From Enterococcus pingfangensis (lineage in GTDB: Bacteria; Bacillota; Bacilli; Lactobacillales; Enterococcaceae): a DNA stretch of 64,000 bases. This document shows, in pieces, positions 1-11,620 of the stretch (position 1 is its first letter; every line of letters begins with the position of its first letter). The stretch covers positions 124,001 to 188,000 of the forward strand of contig NZ_BJDP01000001.1 in NCBI RefSeq assembly GCF_005405205.1. Direction: 5' to 3'. Both the position numbers and the translations under genes were made by a program. The notes below the pieces were generated by a model that did not search any database, had not been told where the DNA came from, and saw only the letters and a list, made by a program, of their open reading frames with translations.

Positions 1-1
1 T

Positions 2-982
2 TTCGTCGGTGAAACAGTGACACCAATCGATCATCAAGAAGCATTGCCAGTTCTACACATTGACGAACCAACTTTACAAATGACTTTCTTAGTCAACAAT
101 TCACCATTTGCAGGACGTGAAGGTAAATATGTGACTTCTCGTAAGATCGAAGAACGTTTGATGTCAGAATTGCATACCGATGTTTCATTACGTGTTGAAA
201 ATACAGAATCTCCTGATGCTTGGACTGTTTCAGGCCGTGGCGAATTGCATTTGTCGATCTTGATCGAAAACATGCGTCGTGAAGGTTATGAATTACAAGT
301 TTCTCGTCCAGAAGTTATCGAACGTATTGTTGATGGCGTGAGATGTGAACCGTTTGAACGAGTTCAGATCGACACACCGGAAGAATATATGGGTAGTGTG
401 ATTGAAGCCTTGGGTCAACGTAAAGCAGAAATGCAAGACATGATCCATTCAGGCAACGGCCAAATCCGTTTGGTCTTCTTAGCACCAGCTCGCGGTTTGA
501 TTGGATTCACTACTGAATTCTTATCAATGACTCGCGGTTACGGAATCATGAACCATACCTTCGATCAATATTTACCAATGATCCAAGGTGTAATCGGCGG
601 ACGCCGCAACGGTGCATTGGTTTCTGTTGATAACGGAAAAGCAACGACTTACTCAATCATGAGTGTAGAAGAACGCGGAACAGTTTTCGTTGAACCAGGG
701 ACAGAAATTTATGAAGGAATGATCGTTGGTGAAAATAGCCGTGATAAAGACTTAGGTGTCAACATCACGAAAGCAAAACAAATGACTAACGTTCGTTCTG
801 CAAATAAAGACCAAACATCAGTCATCAAAAAACCGCGGATCTTATCATTAGAAGAATCTTTAGAATTCTTGAATGATGATGAATATTGCGAAATTACACC
901 AGAATCAATTCGTCTGCGTAAACAACTTCTGAATAAAGCAGAACGCGAAAAAGCAGCGAAAAAACGCAAAGTAGCTGAATAA
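2..982 (+). CDS. typA: GTP-binding protein TypA/BipA, C-terminal part (5' end outside window)
   Basis: This is the C-terminal half of the ribosome-associated translational GTPase TypA/BipA. The reading frame is open from base 2, so the start and the GTPase domain lie before the window. About 326 residues are visible. They cover the EF-G-like domains III and V, with PVLHIDEPTLQMTF and GRGELHLSILIENMRREGYE, and the BipA-specific C-terminal domain (ARGLIGFTTEFLSMTRGYG, then NVRSANKDQTS). The protein ends in a basic tail. In the family it binds the 70S ribosome and helps 50S assembly and growth under stress or cold. A strong hairpin terminator follows directly. Identification is secure; only the N-terminus is missing. 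Confidence 0.95.
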   Translation, partial: FVGETVTPIDHQEALPVLHIDEPTLQMTFLVNNSPFAGREGKYVTSRKIEERLMSELHTDVSLRVENTESPDAWTVSGRGELHLSILIENMRREGYELQVSRPEVIERIVDGVRCEPFERVQIDTPEEYMGSVIEALGQRKAEMQDMIHSGNGQIRLVFLAPARGLIGFTTEFLSMTRGYGIMNHTFDQYLPMIQGVIGGRRNGALVSVDNGKATTYSIMSVEERGTVFVEPGTEIYEGMIVGENSRDKDLGVNITKAKQMTNVRSANKDQTSVIKKPRILSLEESLEFLNDDEYCEITPESIRLRKQLLNKAEREKAAKKRKVAE

Positions 983-990
983 TTATCTTG

Positions 991-1020
991 AGACTACACT
1001 TTATAGTGTGGTCTTTTTTT
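991..1020 (+). terminator. Rho-independent terminator after typA
   Basis: A 9-bp stem (AGACTACAC pairing with GTGTGGTCT, with a G-T pair) is followed by a run of seven T. It separates typA from the ylaN operon. Confidence 0.85.
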
Positions 1021-1258
1021 AATTTAAGCAAGATAAATTTCTGACTTTTCAAATGATAAAGAACCGTTATGTTTCATATTTGCGTTTTGTTTCACGGAGT
1101 AATTGGATAAAAAAACTGATTTTTCGCGTTTTCAGTTGAGGTTTCTTGTTTGTAATCTTTATGTAATATTTGATTGGTTGTGCAAAAGTCAAAACCCGAA
1201 CGAAGAGTTTAGAAAAAGCTTAGTCTCACGTTTTTTTTCCCTTTTTGAAATTTTTCTA

Positions 1259-1267
1259 TGTTATAAT
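1259..1267 (+). promoter_or_regulatory. Extended -10 promoter of the ylaN-ftsW-pyc operon
   Basis: TGTTATAAT, an extended -10 element, lies 36 bp before the ylaN start. The -35 region is poor, as is common for extended -10 promoters. The 1021-1258 stretch upstream is AT-rich and holds no gene I can support. Confidence 0.6.
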
Positions 1268-1302
1268 GTTGAAATCAAGATAGGAGATAGGAGGGAAGCA
1301 AA

Positions 1303-1605
1303 ATGGAAAATATTTCTTCTGATTTTGCCGTTAAGGTGCTGCAAGAGGATGCTGATCGGATCAAACGTTTGATTCATAATCAAACGAATAGTTTGTGCAT
1401 CGCTCAATGTAAAGCTTTTGAAGAAGTCGTTGATACGCAAATGTATGGCTTCTCGCGTCAAGTCTTTTTTGCTGAAAAGGTAGGTATCTTGAAGCAAGGA
1501 GAAGGGCAGCGAATGCTTAGTGAATTAGAAGCTGAATTGAATCGTCTATATACAGAATTATACGAAACTCGTCAAGATCTGACGGATACCGACTGGGAGG
1601 CTTAG
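1303..1605 (+). CDS. ylaN: YlaN family protein (UPF0358)
   Basis: This 100-residue helical protein belongs to the YlaN (DUF1507/UPF0358) family. The match rests on the N-terminal DFAVKVLQEDADRIKRLI and the C-terminal glutamate-rich helix. It lies directly before ftsW and pyc, as in Bacillus. In B. subtilis and staphylococci YlaN is linked to iron homeostasis and interacts with Fur; that role is from family knowledge and is not visible here. A GGAGG site lies upstream of the ATG. The next gene starts three bases after the stop, so translation is probably coupled. Confidence 0.9.
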   Translation: MENISSDFAVKVLQEDADRIKRLIHNQTNSLCIAQCKAFEEVVDTQMYGFSRQVFFAEKVGILKQGEGQRMLSELEAELNRLYTELYETRQDLTDTDWEA

Positions 1606-1608
1606 CCG

Positions 1609-2799
1609 TTGCCTAGTAAGATAAAGAAACGTCACTTTTTAGATTATAGTATTTTGCTTCCATATTTGATTTTGACCGTGATTGGTCTGATCTTTGTTTA
1701 TAGTTCAACGTCCTATTTATTGATTACAAATGACGCAAATCCAGCCAGCTTGGTGATGAATCAAGGGATTTTCTGGGGTTTAAGTTTAATCATAATTAGT
1801 TTGATGTACAAGATGAAAACAGATGTATTGAAGAGTCAGCAGTTGATTATTTCTGCAACGTATTTGATTCTTGCACTGTTGATTGTTGTCTTTTTTATTG
1901 GAGATGAAGTCAATGGAGCGAAAGGCTGGATTCGGATTGGTTCATTCAGCATGCAGCCGGCAGAATACTTGAAAATCATGGTTGTTTGGTATTTATCCTA
2001 TATTTTATCCAAGCGCCAAGAAACGATTCAAGATAATTTTGTCACGGATATGAAACGTCCATTGATGTTAGTTTTTGCGATGATCTTTTTGGTCGCGGTA
2101 CAGCCCGATATGGGAAATGCGGCGATCATTACATTGTTAGCGTTGATTTTGCTTTTAGCTAGCGGGATCAATTGGGTCTATAGCCTGATTGTCGGCGGAG
2201 CAGGGATCATTGGCAGTTTTCTCGCGATCGAATTTTTGACTCGTTTTGGTGAGAAGATTTTTCCAGAGAAGCTGCAGTATATCGTTAGTCGGTTTGAAAG
2301 TTTTAAAAATCCTTTCAAATACGAGTTGGATCAAGGACATCAAATGGTCAATGGTTACTATGCGATGTTCAATGGCGGCTGGTTTGGCCGTGGATTAGGC
2401 AATAGTATTGAAAAAAAAGGTTTTTTAAGTGAAGCTCATACGGACTTCATTTTTTCTATTGTAATAGAAGAAGTTGGTTTGATCGGCGCTTTGATTATTT
2501 TAGCAATTTTGATTTTCATGATTGCACGAATCTACTTGGTTGGGATTCGTTCAAAAAAACCTTTCAATTCATTGATTTGTATCGGAATTGGAAGTCTGTT
2601 GTTATTACAAGTTTTTATTAATCTTGGTGGTATTTTAGGAATTATTCCATTGACCGGGATCACGTTCCCGTTTTTGAGTCAGGGAGGGAACAGCTTACTT
2701 GTATTGTCTGTCGGCGTGGCATTTGCACTGAATATCAGCGCGGATGAAAAGCGGACGAAATTAGCAATCGAGTATGAATACTTAAAAAGTCAGGAGTAA
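1609..2799 (+). CDS. ftsW: Peptidoglycan glycosyltransferase, FtsW/RodA (SEDS) family
   Basis: A 396-residue polytopic membrane protein of the SEDS family, which polymerises lipid II into glycan strands with a partner class B PBP. Family signatures are visible: GAKGWIRIGSFSMQPAE near residue 105-120, HTDFIFSIVIEEVGLIGA near 280 and GITFPFLSQGGNSLL near 350. The predicted start is a TTG, with GGGAGG inside the ylaN 3' end about 8 bp upstream. The ylaN-ftsW-pyc order matches Bacillus, where this paralogue is FtsW. A RodA function cannot be excluded from sequence alone, but context favours the division enzyme. Confidence 0.92.
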   Translation: MPSKIKKRHFLDYSILLPYLILTVIGLIFVYSSTSYLLITNDANPASLVMNQGIFWGLSLIIISLMYKMKTDVLKSQQLIISATYLILALLIVVFFIGDEVNGAKGWIRIGSFSMQPAEYLKIMVVWYLSYILSKRQETIQDNFVTDMKRPLMLVFAMIFLVAVQPDMGNAAIITLLALILLLASGINWVYSLIVGGAGIIGSFLAIEFLTRFGEKIFPEKLQYIVSRFESFKNPFKYELDQGHQMVNGYYAMFNGGWFGRGLGNSIEKKGFLSEAHTDFIFSIVIEEVGLIGALIILAILIFMIARIYLVGIRSKKPFNSLICIGIGSLLLLQVFINLGGILGIIPLTGITFPFLSQGGNSLLVLSVGVAFALNISADEKRTKLAIEYEYLKSQE

Positions 2800-2804
2800 A
2801 GTAT

Positions 2805-5800
2805 ATGAAAAAAGTTTTGGTAGCAAATCGAGGAGAAATTGCAACACGAGTCTTTCGTGCGTGTAGCGAATTAAACATTAAAACGGTAGCGATCTTCGCA
2901 GAGGAAGATCAATATTCCGTTCACCGCTTCAAATCTGATGAAGCTTATTTAGTCGGTAAGGGGAAAAAACCGATCGATGCTTATTTGGATATCGAAGACA
3001 TTATTCGAGTGGCTAAAGAAGCGAATGTGGATGCAATCCATCCTGGATACGGCTTCCTTTCTGAAAACTTAAAATTTGCGCAGCGTTGTCGTGAGGAAGG
3101 TATCATTTTCGTCGGTCCTGAATTGCACCATCTAGATATTTTTGGTGATAAGATCAAAGCGAAAGCTGCTGCATTAGAAGCTGGAATTCCGTCAATTCCT
3201 GGTTCTGATGGTCCAGTCGATACAATCGAAGGCGTCTTGGAATTTGCTCAGTCACATGGTTATCCAATCATGATCAAAGCAGCTTTGGGCGGTGGCGGTC
3301 GCGGTATGCGGGTAGCTCATGATGAAAAAGAAGCACGTGAAGGCTATGAACGTGCCAAAAGTGAAGCAAAAGCAGCTTTTGGGAATGATGAAATCTATGT
3401 TGAAAAATATGTTGCTAATCCTAAACATATTGAAGTTCAAATTTTAGGTGATACGCATGGAAATGTTCTGCATTTATTCGAACGGGATTGTTCCGTTCAG
3501 CGTCGTCATCAAAAAGTCGTTGAAGTAGCTCCTTGTATTTCTTTGAATACAGAACAACGAGAGAGAATTTGTCAAGCGGCGGTTCAATTAATGGAACATG
3601 TCGGCTATGTCAATGCAGGAACTGTTGAATTTTTAGTTGAAGGCGACAATTTTTACTTTATTGAAGTAAATCCACGAGTTCAAGTTGAACACACGATAAC
3701 TGAACTGATCACCGGAGTTGATATCGTTACTTCTCAATTAATGATTGCTGAAGGAAAAAATCTGCACACAGAGATTGGCTTGCCAAAACAAGAAGATCTT
3801 AAAATGTCTGGAGCAGCTATCCAATGTCGGATAACAACGGAAGATCCATTGAATGGATTCATGCCTGACACAGGTAAAATCGATACGTATCGTTCACCCG
3901 GCGGTTTTGGCGTACGTTTAGACGTCGGTAATGCTTACGCTGGTGCAACTGTGACTCCTTACTTTGATTCGTTATTAGTAAAAGTATGTACTTTTGCGTT
4001 GAGTTTCGATCAAGCAATCGAAAAAATGCAACGGTGTCTAATCGAATTCCGGATTCGCGGTGTCAAAACCAATATTCCTTTTATGCACAATGTCATCAGT
4101 CATCCCGTTTTCCAAAGCGGGGATGCCAAAACAACATTTATCGACAATACACCTGAGTTGTTTGAATTTCCTCGGATCCGCGACCGCGGAAATAAAACGA
4201 TGCGTTATATTTCTGAGATTACTGTCAATGGTTTTCCAGGGATCGAAAAACAAGAAAAACGCTACTTTGAAACTCCGAGATTACCAAAAGTCGAAGCAAA
4301 AAAAATAATCACAGCGAAGAATATTTTAGATCAAAATGGTCCTGAAGCTGTGGCTAAGTGGGTCAAAGAACAAGATTCAGTCTTATTGACGGACACGACT
4401 TTCCGCGATGCCCATCAAAGCTTGTTAGCGACCCGTGTTCGAACACATGATTTATTGAACGTCGCACAAGCGACTGGTGAAGGTTTGCCTGAGTTGTTCT
4501 CAAGTGAGATGTGGGGCGGCGCGACATTTGACGTAGCATATCGTTTCTTGACTGAAAATCCATGGAAACGACTAAAATTATTACGCAAAGCAATGCCGAA
4601 TACTTTATTGCAAATGCTTTTCCGCGGATCAAATGCAGTCGGCTATTCAAACTATCCAGACAACGTATTGGAAGAGTTTATTAAAGAAGCTGCGCATAAT
4701 GGAATCGACGTCTTTAGAATCTTTGATAGTCTGAACTGGATTCCGCAAATGGAAAAAAGTATCCAATATGTTCGTGATGCAGGGAAAATCGCTGAAGGGA
4801 CGATCTGTTACACTGGCGACATCTTAGATCCAGGTCGAACAAAATATAATGTTCAATACTATAAAAACATGGCTAAAGAATTGGAAGCAATCGGCGCTCA
4901 CATGATCGCGATCAAAGATATGGCTGGATTATTAAAACCACAGGCCGCTTTTCACTTGATCAGTGAATTAAAAGAAACAACGGATCTGCCAATTCACTTG
5001 CATACACATGACACAGCTGGAAATGGGATCATTACGCTTTCTGCGGCTGTTAAAGCAGGCGTAGATGTCGTTGACGTTGCAACGAGTGCGATGAGCGGAG
5101 CAACAAGTCAGCCAAGTATCAGCAGTTTATATTATGCCTTGCAATACGGCGATCGCACACCGAAATTAAACTTGAAAAATGTTCGTCAATTGAACCATTA
5201 TTGGGAAGATGTACGCCCATATTATGCAAGTTTTGAAAATGGGATCGTGGCTGCTCAAACAGAAGTCTACGACCACGAAATGCCAGGCGGACAGTATTCA
5301 AATCTGCAACAGCAAGCAAAAGCAGTTGGTTTAGGCGACAAGTGGGATGAAATCAAAGAGATGTATCGCACAGTCAATATGATGTTTGGTGATATCGTAA
5401 AAGTGACACCGTCTTCTAAAGTAGTTGGTGACATGGCACTGTTCATGGTTCAAAATGATTTAACTGAACAAGCTATTTACGACCATGGGGATGAATTAAG
5501 CTATCCTGATTCAGTAGTGAGTTTCTTCCAAGGCGAACTTGGTCAACCAGTTGGCGGTTTCCCTGAAAAATTACAACAAATTATTTTACAAGGGCGCCCA
5601 GCAATGCAAGAACGTCCAGGAAAATTGGCTAAACCAGCTGATTTCGGAAAAGTAAAACAAGAATTGCACGAGTTGATTGGCTTTGAACCAAGCAAAACGG
5701 ATGTTTTAAGCTATTTGATGTATCCGCAAGTATTCTTGGATTACCAAAAAGCTTATGCGCAATTTGCTGATGTTACGTTGTTAGATACCCCAACCTTCTT

Positions 5801-6227
5801 TGCAGGGATGCGTCTTGGCGAAACGATCAATGTTCAGATCGAAAAAGGGAAAATATTGATTATTCGTTTAGATGAAATCGGTGAAGCAGATGTCGAAGGA
5901 AACCGGACATTGTTCTTCAACCTAAATGGACAGCGTCGTGAGATCGTTGTGAAAGATGCATCGATCAAGAGCGCCGTTCAAACGAAACGGAAAGTTGAAC
6001 CAACAAATCGTGAACAAATTGGTGCGACGATGACGGGTTCTGTTTTGAAAGTCTTAGTTAAAAAAGGCGACCATGTTGAAAAAGGTCAGCCATTGCTGAT
6101 CACAGAAGCAATGAAGATGGAAACATCGATCGATGCCCGATTTGCTGGTAAAGTTTCTCATTTATATGTTGAAGAAGGCGAAAGTATCGATTCTGGTGAC
6201 TTATTGATTGAAGTGAAGGAAAAATAG
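2805..6227 (+). CDS. pyc: Pyruvate carboxylase
   Basis: This full-length 1140-residue multidomain enzyme makes oxaloacetate from pyruvate, bicarbonate and ATP. The order is: biotin carboxylase (1-450, with GGGGRGMRVA near 165 and EVNPRVQVEHT near 290), carboxyltransferase (about 530-800, starting LLTDTTFRDAHQSLLATR), tetramerisation region, and a C-terminal biotinyl domain. The biotin-attachment motif EAMKME places the modified lysine at residue 1104. The gene starts 5 bp after the ftsW stop and is cotranscribed with it. The enzyme gives an anaplerotic route that many lactic acid bacteria lack. Confidence 0.97.
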   Translation: MKKVLVANRGEIATRVFRACSELNIKTVAIFAEEDQYSVHRFKSDEAYLVGKGKKPIDAYLDIEDIIRVAKEANVDAIHPGYGFLSENLKFAQRCREEGIIFVGPELHHLDIFGDKIKAKAAALEAGIPSIPGSDGPVDTIEGVLEFAQSHGYPIMIKAALGGGGRGMRVAHDEKEAREGYERAKSEAKAAFGNDEIYVEKYVANPKHIEVQILGDTHGNVLHLFERDCSVQRRHQKVVEVAPCISLNTEQRERICQAAVQLMEHVGYVNAGTVEFLVEGDNFYFIEVNPRVQVEHTITELITGVDIVTSQLMIAEGKNLHTEIGLPKQEDLKMSGAAIQCRITTEDPLNGFMPDTGKIDTYRSPGGFGVRLDVGNAYAGATVTPYFDSLLVKVCTFALSFDQAIEKMQRCLIEFRIRGVKTNIPFMHNVISHPVFQSGDAKTTFIDNTPELFEFPRIRDRGNKTMRYISEITVNGFPGIEKQEKRYFETPRLPKVEAKKIITAKNILDQNGPEAVAKWVKEQDSVLLTDTTFRDAHQSLLATRVRTHDLLNVAQATGEGLPELFSSEMWGGATFDVAYRFLTENPWKRLKLLRKAMPNTLLQMLFRGSNAVGYSNYPDNVLEEFIKEAAHNGIDVFRIFDSLNWIPQMEKSIQYVRDAGKIAEGTICYTGDILDPGRTKYNVQYYKNMAKELEAIGAHMIAIKDMAGLLKPQAAFHLISELKETTDLPIHLHTHDTAGNGIITLSAAVKAGVDVVDVATSAMSGATSQPSISSLYYALQYGDRTPKLNLKNVRQLNHYWEDVRPYYASFENGIVAAQTEVYDHEMPGGQYSNLQQQAKAVGLGDKWDEIKEMYRTVNMMFGDIVKVTPSSKVVGDMALFMVQNDLTEQAIYDHGDELSYPDSVVSFFQGELGQPVGGFPEKLQQIILQGRPAMQERPGKLAKPADFGKVKQELHELIGFEPSKTDVLSYLMYPQVFLDYQKAYAQFADVTLLDTPTFFAGMRLGETINVQIEKGKILIIRLDEIGEADVEGNRTLFFNLNGQRREIVVKDASIKSAVQTKRKVEPTNREQIGATMTGSVLKVLVKKGDHVEKGQPLLITEAMKMETSIDARFAGKVSHLYVEEGESIDSGDLLIEVKEK

Positions 6228-6263
6228 AGCATCTTTAAAAGCAGCGGTTAGGAGGGTGAAAGC

Positions 6264-7370
6264 GTGAAAAGAGTGATCGGATTTCTTAGTATTCTATTTT
6301 TAGTCTTAATCGGCTACTATCTCCAACCGGTCCTCTTTCCGCCAACGCCAAAGAAAGTTTCCGTCGAACAGACCGATCAACGGGTTCGGCATAAGTCGTT
6401 GAAACATCAAACAATCAAAACTGAAGGATTTGCTGATTATATTTCGCAGCCGATCGAAACATTTGAACAGCACTTTGGTCAACCGACCAAAACAGAGAAC
6501 AGCGGCTTCTTTTTTGAAACGCGCAATTATGCGTTTGATCAAGGAACGCTGGAAGTCAATGTGGAAGCGGGCGAGGTCAGCGTTATTAAAGTCATGGCTA
6601 AAAAGGCTAAGATTGAACCTTTTAAATTTGGTATGACTAGCAGTCAATTTTCAAATCAAATTAATTTGTCTGCCAATTTTGCTTTGAACTATGATGAGGA
6701 ACCTGTAGCAATCGAGTTGAGTGAAAATGATATGCGTTTTCGCCCATTAGTGGCATTTGATAATCAGACATTTGCGATGTTTTTCTTCAATGGAGATAGT
6801 GAAAAAATGGTCGGTGCGGTCTATTTAGATTTGGAAAATCTGTTAAGATTAATGCCCTATCAGATCAATAGCGGGAATCCTTTAGCCAATCGTGTGCAGG
6901 AAAGCAGCTTAGATTGGAATATGTTGAATCAGCAAAAGCAGGCAAGGTTGACTGAAGCAATCAATCGTTACCGCAGTTTGTATAAATTACCAAATTTTAC
7001 AACAAATGAAACGACAACCAATGACAGTAAGAAGTTGTTAAAGAGTTTTTTAACAGCGCCTAAAAAAGTATTATCAAATGAGCGTTTAGAAGAATGGCAG
7101 ACGGATCAAGAGGCACATTTGAGTAATCTATCCTTTGAACTATCTGCAGCAGAGTTTAAAGACTTAGCTAAACAAGACAAAATCAATTATCAAGCTGGCT
7201 TCTTTTATTCACCGACGATCGACCCGTTATTCAATTTATTTAATTGGATCAGTCAAGATCATTTGAATCAGATAATTGATGCGCCGGAATCGGAACTTGG
7301 CGTTGCAATTGATCAAGAAAATGTGCTAGTCTTGTTACAAGAACCAGAAAAAACAAAGGATAGTGAATAG
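6264..7370 (+). CDS. CAP-associated-domain membrane-anchored protein (YlbC-like)
   Basis: A 368-residue protein with one N-terminal membrane segment (residues 4-25) and an extracytoplasmic body. The GTG start has GGAGGG five bases upstream. Residues 60-200 resemble the CAP-associated N-terminal domain of Bacillus YlbC: a repeated FEQHFGQPT / FKFGMTSSQF pattern followed by AMFFFNGDSEKMVGAVY. The C-terminal region resembles a CAP/SCP domain (EAINRYRSLYKLPNF) but is divergent, so I do not claim activity. It occupies the ylbC position before ylbF-ylbG. Its 3' end overlaps or abuts ylbF. Function is unknown. Confidence 0.7.
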   Translation: MKRVIGFLSILFLVLIGYYLQPVLFPPTPKKVSVEQTDQRVRHKSLKHQTIKTEGFADYISQPIETFEQHFGQPTKTENSGFFFETRNYAFDQGTLEVNVEAGEVSVIKVMAKKAKIEPFKFGMTSSQFSNQINLSANFALNYDEEPVAIELSENDMRFRPLVAFDNQTFAMFFFNGDSEKMVGAVYLDLENLLRLMPYQINSGNPLANRVQESSLDWNMLNQQKQARLTEAINRYRSLYKLPNFTTNETTTNDSKKLLKSFLTAPKKVLSNERLEEWQTDQEAHLSNLSFELSAAEFKDLAKQDKINYQAGFFYSPTIDPLFNLFNWISQDHLNQIIDAPESELGVAIDQENVLVLLQEPEKTKDSE

Positions 7371-7371
7371 A

Positions 7372-7797
7372 TTGATCATTAATGATGCTTTTTTTCAACT
7401 AGAGGATCAGAATCATGTGTTAATTCAAGCGATTTTAGCGAGTCAAAACTATAACACCTATCTTCAGAAAAAAAATCAAATGAATGATTGTTCAGAAGTA
7501 GCAGAACTCAAAAAAGCTTTTCAAGTTGAAAAAGATAAATTTGAACGAATTTCCAGTTATGGCAAGTATGCGCCTGACTATCGCCAACAGCAGCGCAGAG
7601 TCCGCGCGAGCAAACGTACGCTTGACTTGAATGAGAAAGTAGCGGCTTTTCGTTTGGCAGAGACCGATTTCCAACAACTATTGGATGAGATCAGTCAGCG
7701 CTTAGCACAAGCTGTTTCTTCAGAGATCAAAGTTGATGCAGGAAATCCTTTTTTTGAAACCAAGAATCATAGTTGTAAGGGGAATTGTCATGGATAA
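7372..7797 (+). CDS. ylbF: YlbF family regulator (Y-complex component)
   Basis: This all-helical protein of about 141 residues belongs to the YlbF/YmcA family. Conserved GKYAPDYRQQQRRVR and LDLNEKVAAFRLAE segments are present. The tail GNPFFETKNHSCKGNCHG keeps two cysteines where B. subtilis YlbF has its cysteine-rich end. In Bacillus, YlbF, YmcA and YaaT form a complex that binds Fe-S clusters and directs RNase Y. I chose the TTG at 7372 because AAAGGA lies about 12 bp upstream; a GTG at 7363, overlapping the previous stop, is the alternative. It is cotranscribed with ylbG. Confidence 0.85.
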   Translation: MIINDAFFQLEDQNHVLIQAILASQNYNTYLQKKNQMNDCSEVAELKKAFQVEKDKFERISSYGKYAPDYRQQQRRVRASKRTLDLNEKVAAFRLAETDFQQLLDEISQRLAQAVSSEIKVDAGNPFFETKNHSCKGNCHG

Positions 7798-8131
7798 TGC
7801 TGAGTTTGTAGTACAAAAGAGACGAGGAATGATCGTTTGGGTATATTCCTTGAAACAGTTGAAAACCTTGAAACGATATGGCTTGGTTCATTTTGTCTCA
7901 AGAAAGATGAAATATGTCGTATTGTATGTAAATGAAGAAGTTGCGGATGAAGCAGAAGAAAAACTTCGGGCGCTGCATTTTGTACGTCAAGTCGAACGTT
8001 CTTACCGACCAGATATTGAAATGAATTTTGCTGATCGAATCGGAACGAAGGCTGCTTATCAAGTAAACGATGATGATGAGTTAGATGTAGTAGAAGCCAA
8101 TACAGAGATTCGCTTAGCCGAAACAGTTTAA
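7790..8131 (+). CDS. ylbG: YlbG family protein (DUF2129)
   Basis: This 113-residue protein matches the YlbG family (QKRRGMIVWVYSLKQLKTL, then RYGLVHFVSRKMKYVVLYV). I take the ATG at 7790 rather than a longer in-frame start, because TAAGGGG lies 7 bp upstream and homology begins there. It overlaps the ylbF 3' end by 8 bp, which implies translational coupling. The acidic C-terminal extension (DDDELDVVEANTE) is longer than the core family. Function is unknown. Confidence 0.85.
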   Translation: MDNAEFVVQKRRGMIVWVYSLKQLKTLKRYGLVHFVSRKMKYVVLYVNEEVADEAEEKLRALHFVRQVERSYRPDIEMNFADRIGTKAAYQVNDDDELDVVEANTEIRLAETV

Positions 8132-8150
8132 GCCAATCGAGATAAGTAAG

Positions 8151-8191
8151 GTGAAAAATGTCTGATTTGTTCAAACATTTTTCATCTTTTT
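8151..8191 (+). terminator. Terminator after ylbG
   Basis: An 11-bp stem (GTGAAAAATGT with ACATTTTTCAT) and a T run. It ends the ylaN-to-ylbG operon. The 150 bp that follow before rsmD hold no further gene. Confidence 0.75.
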
Positions 8192-8342
8192 GTTTGATAA
8201 TAAAGAGGTTGATCTAACTTTTCTAGTTTTTAGTAAGGGATGTTAGAAAAAACGAGAATTTGATAGAAGAATCTATGCACTATTGATCTGCTGTAAATGG
8301 CAGAATGAGAGTGAGCGAGAAGAGAGAGGGGCACGCAAGCCA

Positions 8343-10426
<2,084 letters not shown>

Positions 10427-10433
10427 TCAGACC

Positions 10434-10469
10434 AAAGAGTGATCGTTGAAAATGACGATCACTCTTTTT
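10434..10469 (+). terminator. Strong terminator between the ylbL-like gene and comEA
   Basis: A perfect 13-bp stem (AAAGAGTGATCGT with ACGATCACTCTTT), an 8-nt loop and a T run. Confidence 0.9.
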
Positions 10470-10496
10470 GCGTATATTGGTAACAAGGAGGGGGTT

Positions 10497-11084
10497 ATGA
10501 GAGCGTATCTAAAAAAATATCCTTATTTAATTGTACTGCCGTTGATTGCAGCAATTGCGGCGTGGTTCTTGTTTAAAAATGAGCCTGAAGAAGAAGTAGA
10601 TCCAATGATTTTTGCTACGAGCAGCAGCCAAGAGACGAAACAAAGCAGTCAAGAGTGGTATGTCGATGTCAAAGGTGCGGTAAAAAAGGGAGGGATGTAT
10701 CAAATCGCACAAGGAATGCGGTTAATGGATGCGATTGAGCTGGCAGGCGGTTTTACAGCAGAAGCGGATCAAAATCAAATCAACTTTTCTAAATTGTTAG
10801 CAGATCAAGAGATTATTTATGTACCCAAAATAGGTGAAGAGATTCCGACTATTCATGAGACTGATCTGAATAAAACGGCTCAAGAAGCAGAAGAAAAGAT
10901 CAATATCAATACAGCAGATAGCAATGAATTGCAGCAGTTATCAGGGATCGGTGAAAAACGGGCAGCAGATATTGTAAAGTACCGCGAAGAAAACGGCAGC
11001 TTCCGAGCGGTCGAGGATTTGACTAAAGTGTCAGGGATCGGCGAAAAGACGCTTGAAAATTTGAAAGACTCGATTACAATATAA
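10497..11084 (+). CDS. comEA: Competence DNA receptor ComEA
   Basis: A 195-residue membrane-anchored DNA-binding protein of the transformation machinery. It has an N-terminal membrane helix (about 9-26), a SLBB-type domain (WYVDVKGAVKKGGMYQI) and a C-terminal double helix-hairpin-helix domain (ININTADSNELQQLSGIG, then KVSGIGEKTLENLKD). The ATG at 10497 is preceded by AAGGAGGGGG; an in-frame extension starting at 10446 would begin inside the terminator and is rejected. It heads the comEA-comEB-comEC operon. The gene is intact. Confidence 0.93.
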   Translation: MRAYLKKYPYLIVLPLIAAIAAWFLFKNEPEEEVDPMIFATSSSQETKQSSQEWYVDVKGAVKKGGMYQIAQGMRLMDAIELAGGFTAEADQNQINFSKLLADQEIIYVPKIGEEIPTIHETDLNKTAQEAEEKININTADSNELQQLSGIGEKRAADIVKYREENGSFRAVEDLTKVSGIGEKTLENLKDSITI

Positions 11085-11111
11085 GAAAGATCAAAAGAGA
11101 GGGCGAAAAAT

Positions 11112-11603
11112 TTGACGATGCAGAGAATACCTTGGGATCAATATTTTATGGCGCAATCAGTGTTATTATCATTACGCAGCACTTGCGCACGTTTAGAAGT
11201 AGGAGCGACGATCGTACGTGATAAAAGAATCATCGCAGGAGGCTATAACGGCTCGGTCAGCGGCGATGTCCACTGTATAGATGATGGCTGCTACGTAGTG
11301 GATGGACATTGTCTACGGACGATTCACGCTGAAATGAACGCTTTGCTACAATGTGCAAAGCTTGGCATTGCCACTGATCAAGCGGAAGTTTATGTGACGC
11401 ATTTTCCTTGTCTGGCTTGCACAAAAGCTTTGTTGCAAGCGGGAATCAAAAAAATTCACTATTTGAAGGATTACCGCAATGATCCTTATGCGATTGAATT
11501 AATCAATCAAGTGGGTGCCAGTGCGCATCAAGTCCATTTGGAAAATAAATATTTTACGAAACTTCAATTAGGAGAAGATGCTGCCGCATTGCCAAAAGGA
11601 TAG
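11112..11603 (+). CDS. comEB: ComE operon protein 2 / dCMP deaminase family
   Basis: A zinc-dependent cytidine/deoxycytidylate deaminase of about 163 residues, in its usual place between comEA and comEC. The zinc site is seen as HAEMNALLQC and PCLACTKALLQAG. The N-terminus WDQYFMAQSVLLSLRSTC is typical. The TTG at 11112 is best placed relative to GAGAGGG; an ATG two codons later is the alternative. ComEB is not strictly needed for DNA uptake in Bacillus, so its main role may be nucleotide metabolism. Confidence 0.92.
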   Translation: MTMQRIPWDQYFMAQSVLLSLRSTCARLEVGATIVRDKRIIAGGYNGSVSGDVHCIDDGCYVVDGHCLRTIHAEMNALLQCAKLGIATDQAEVYVTHFPCLACTKALLQAGIKKIHYLKDYRNDPYAIELINQVGASAHQVHLENKYFTKLQLGEDAAALPKG

Positions 11604-11620
11604 ACACTATCCGTAATTAT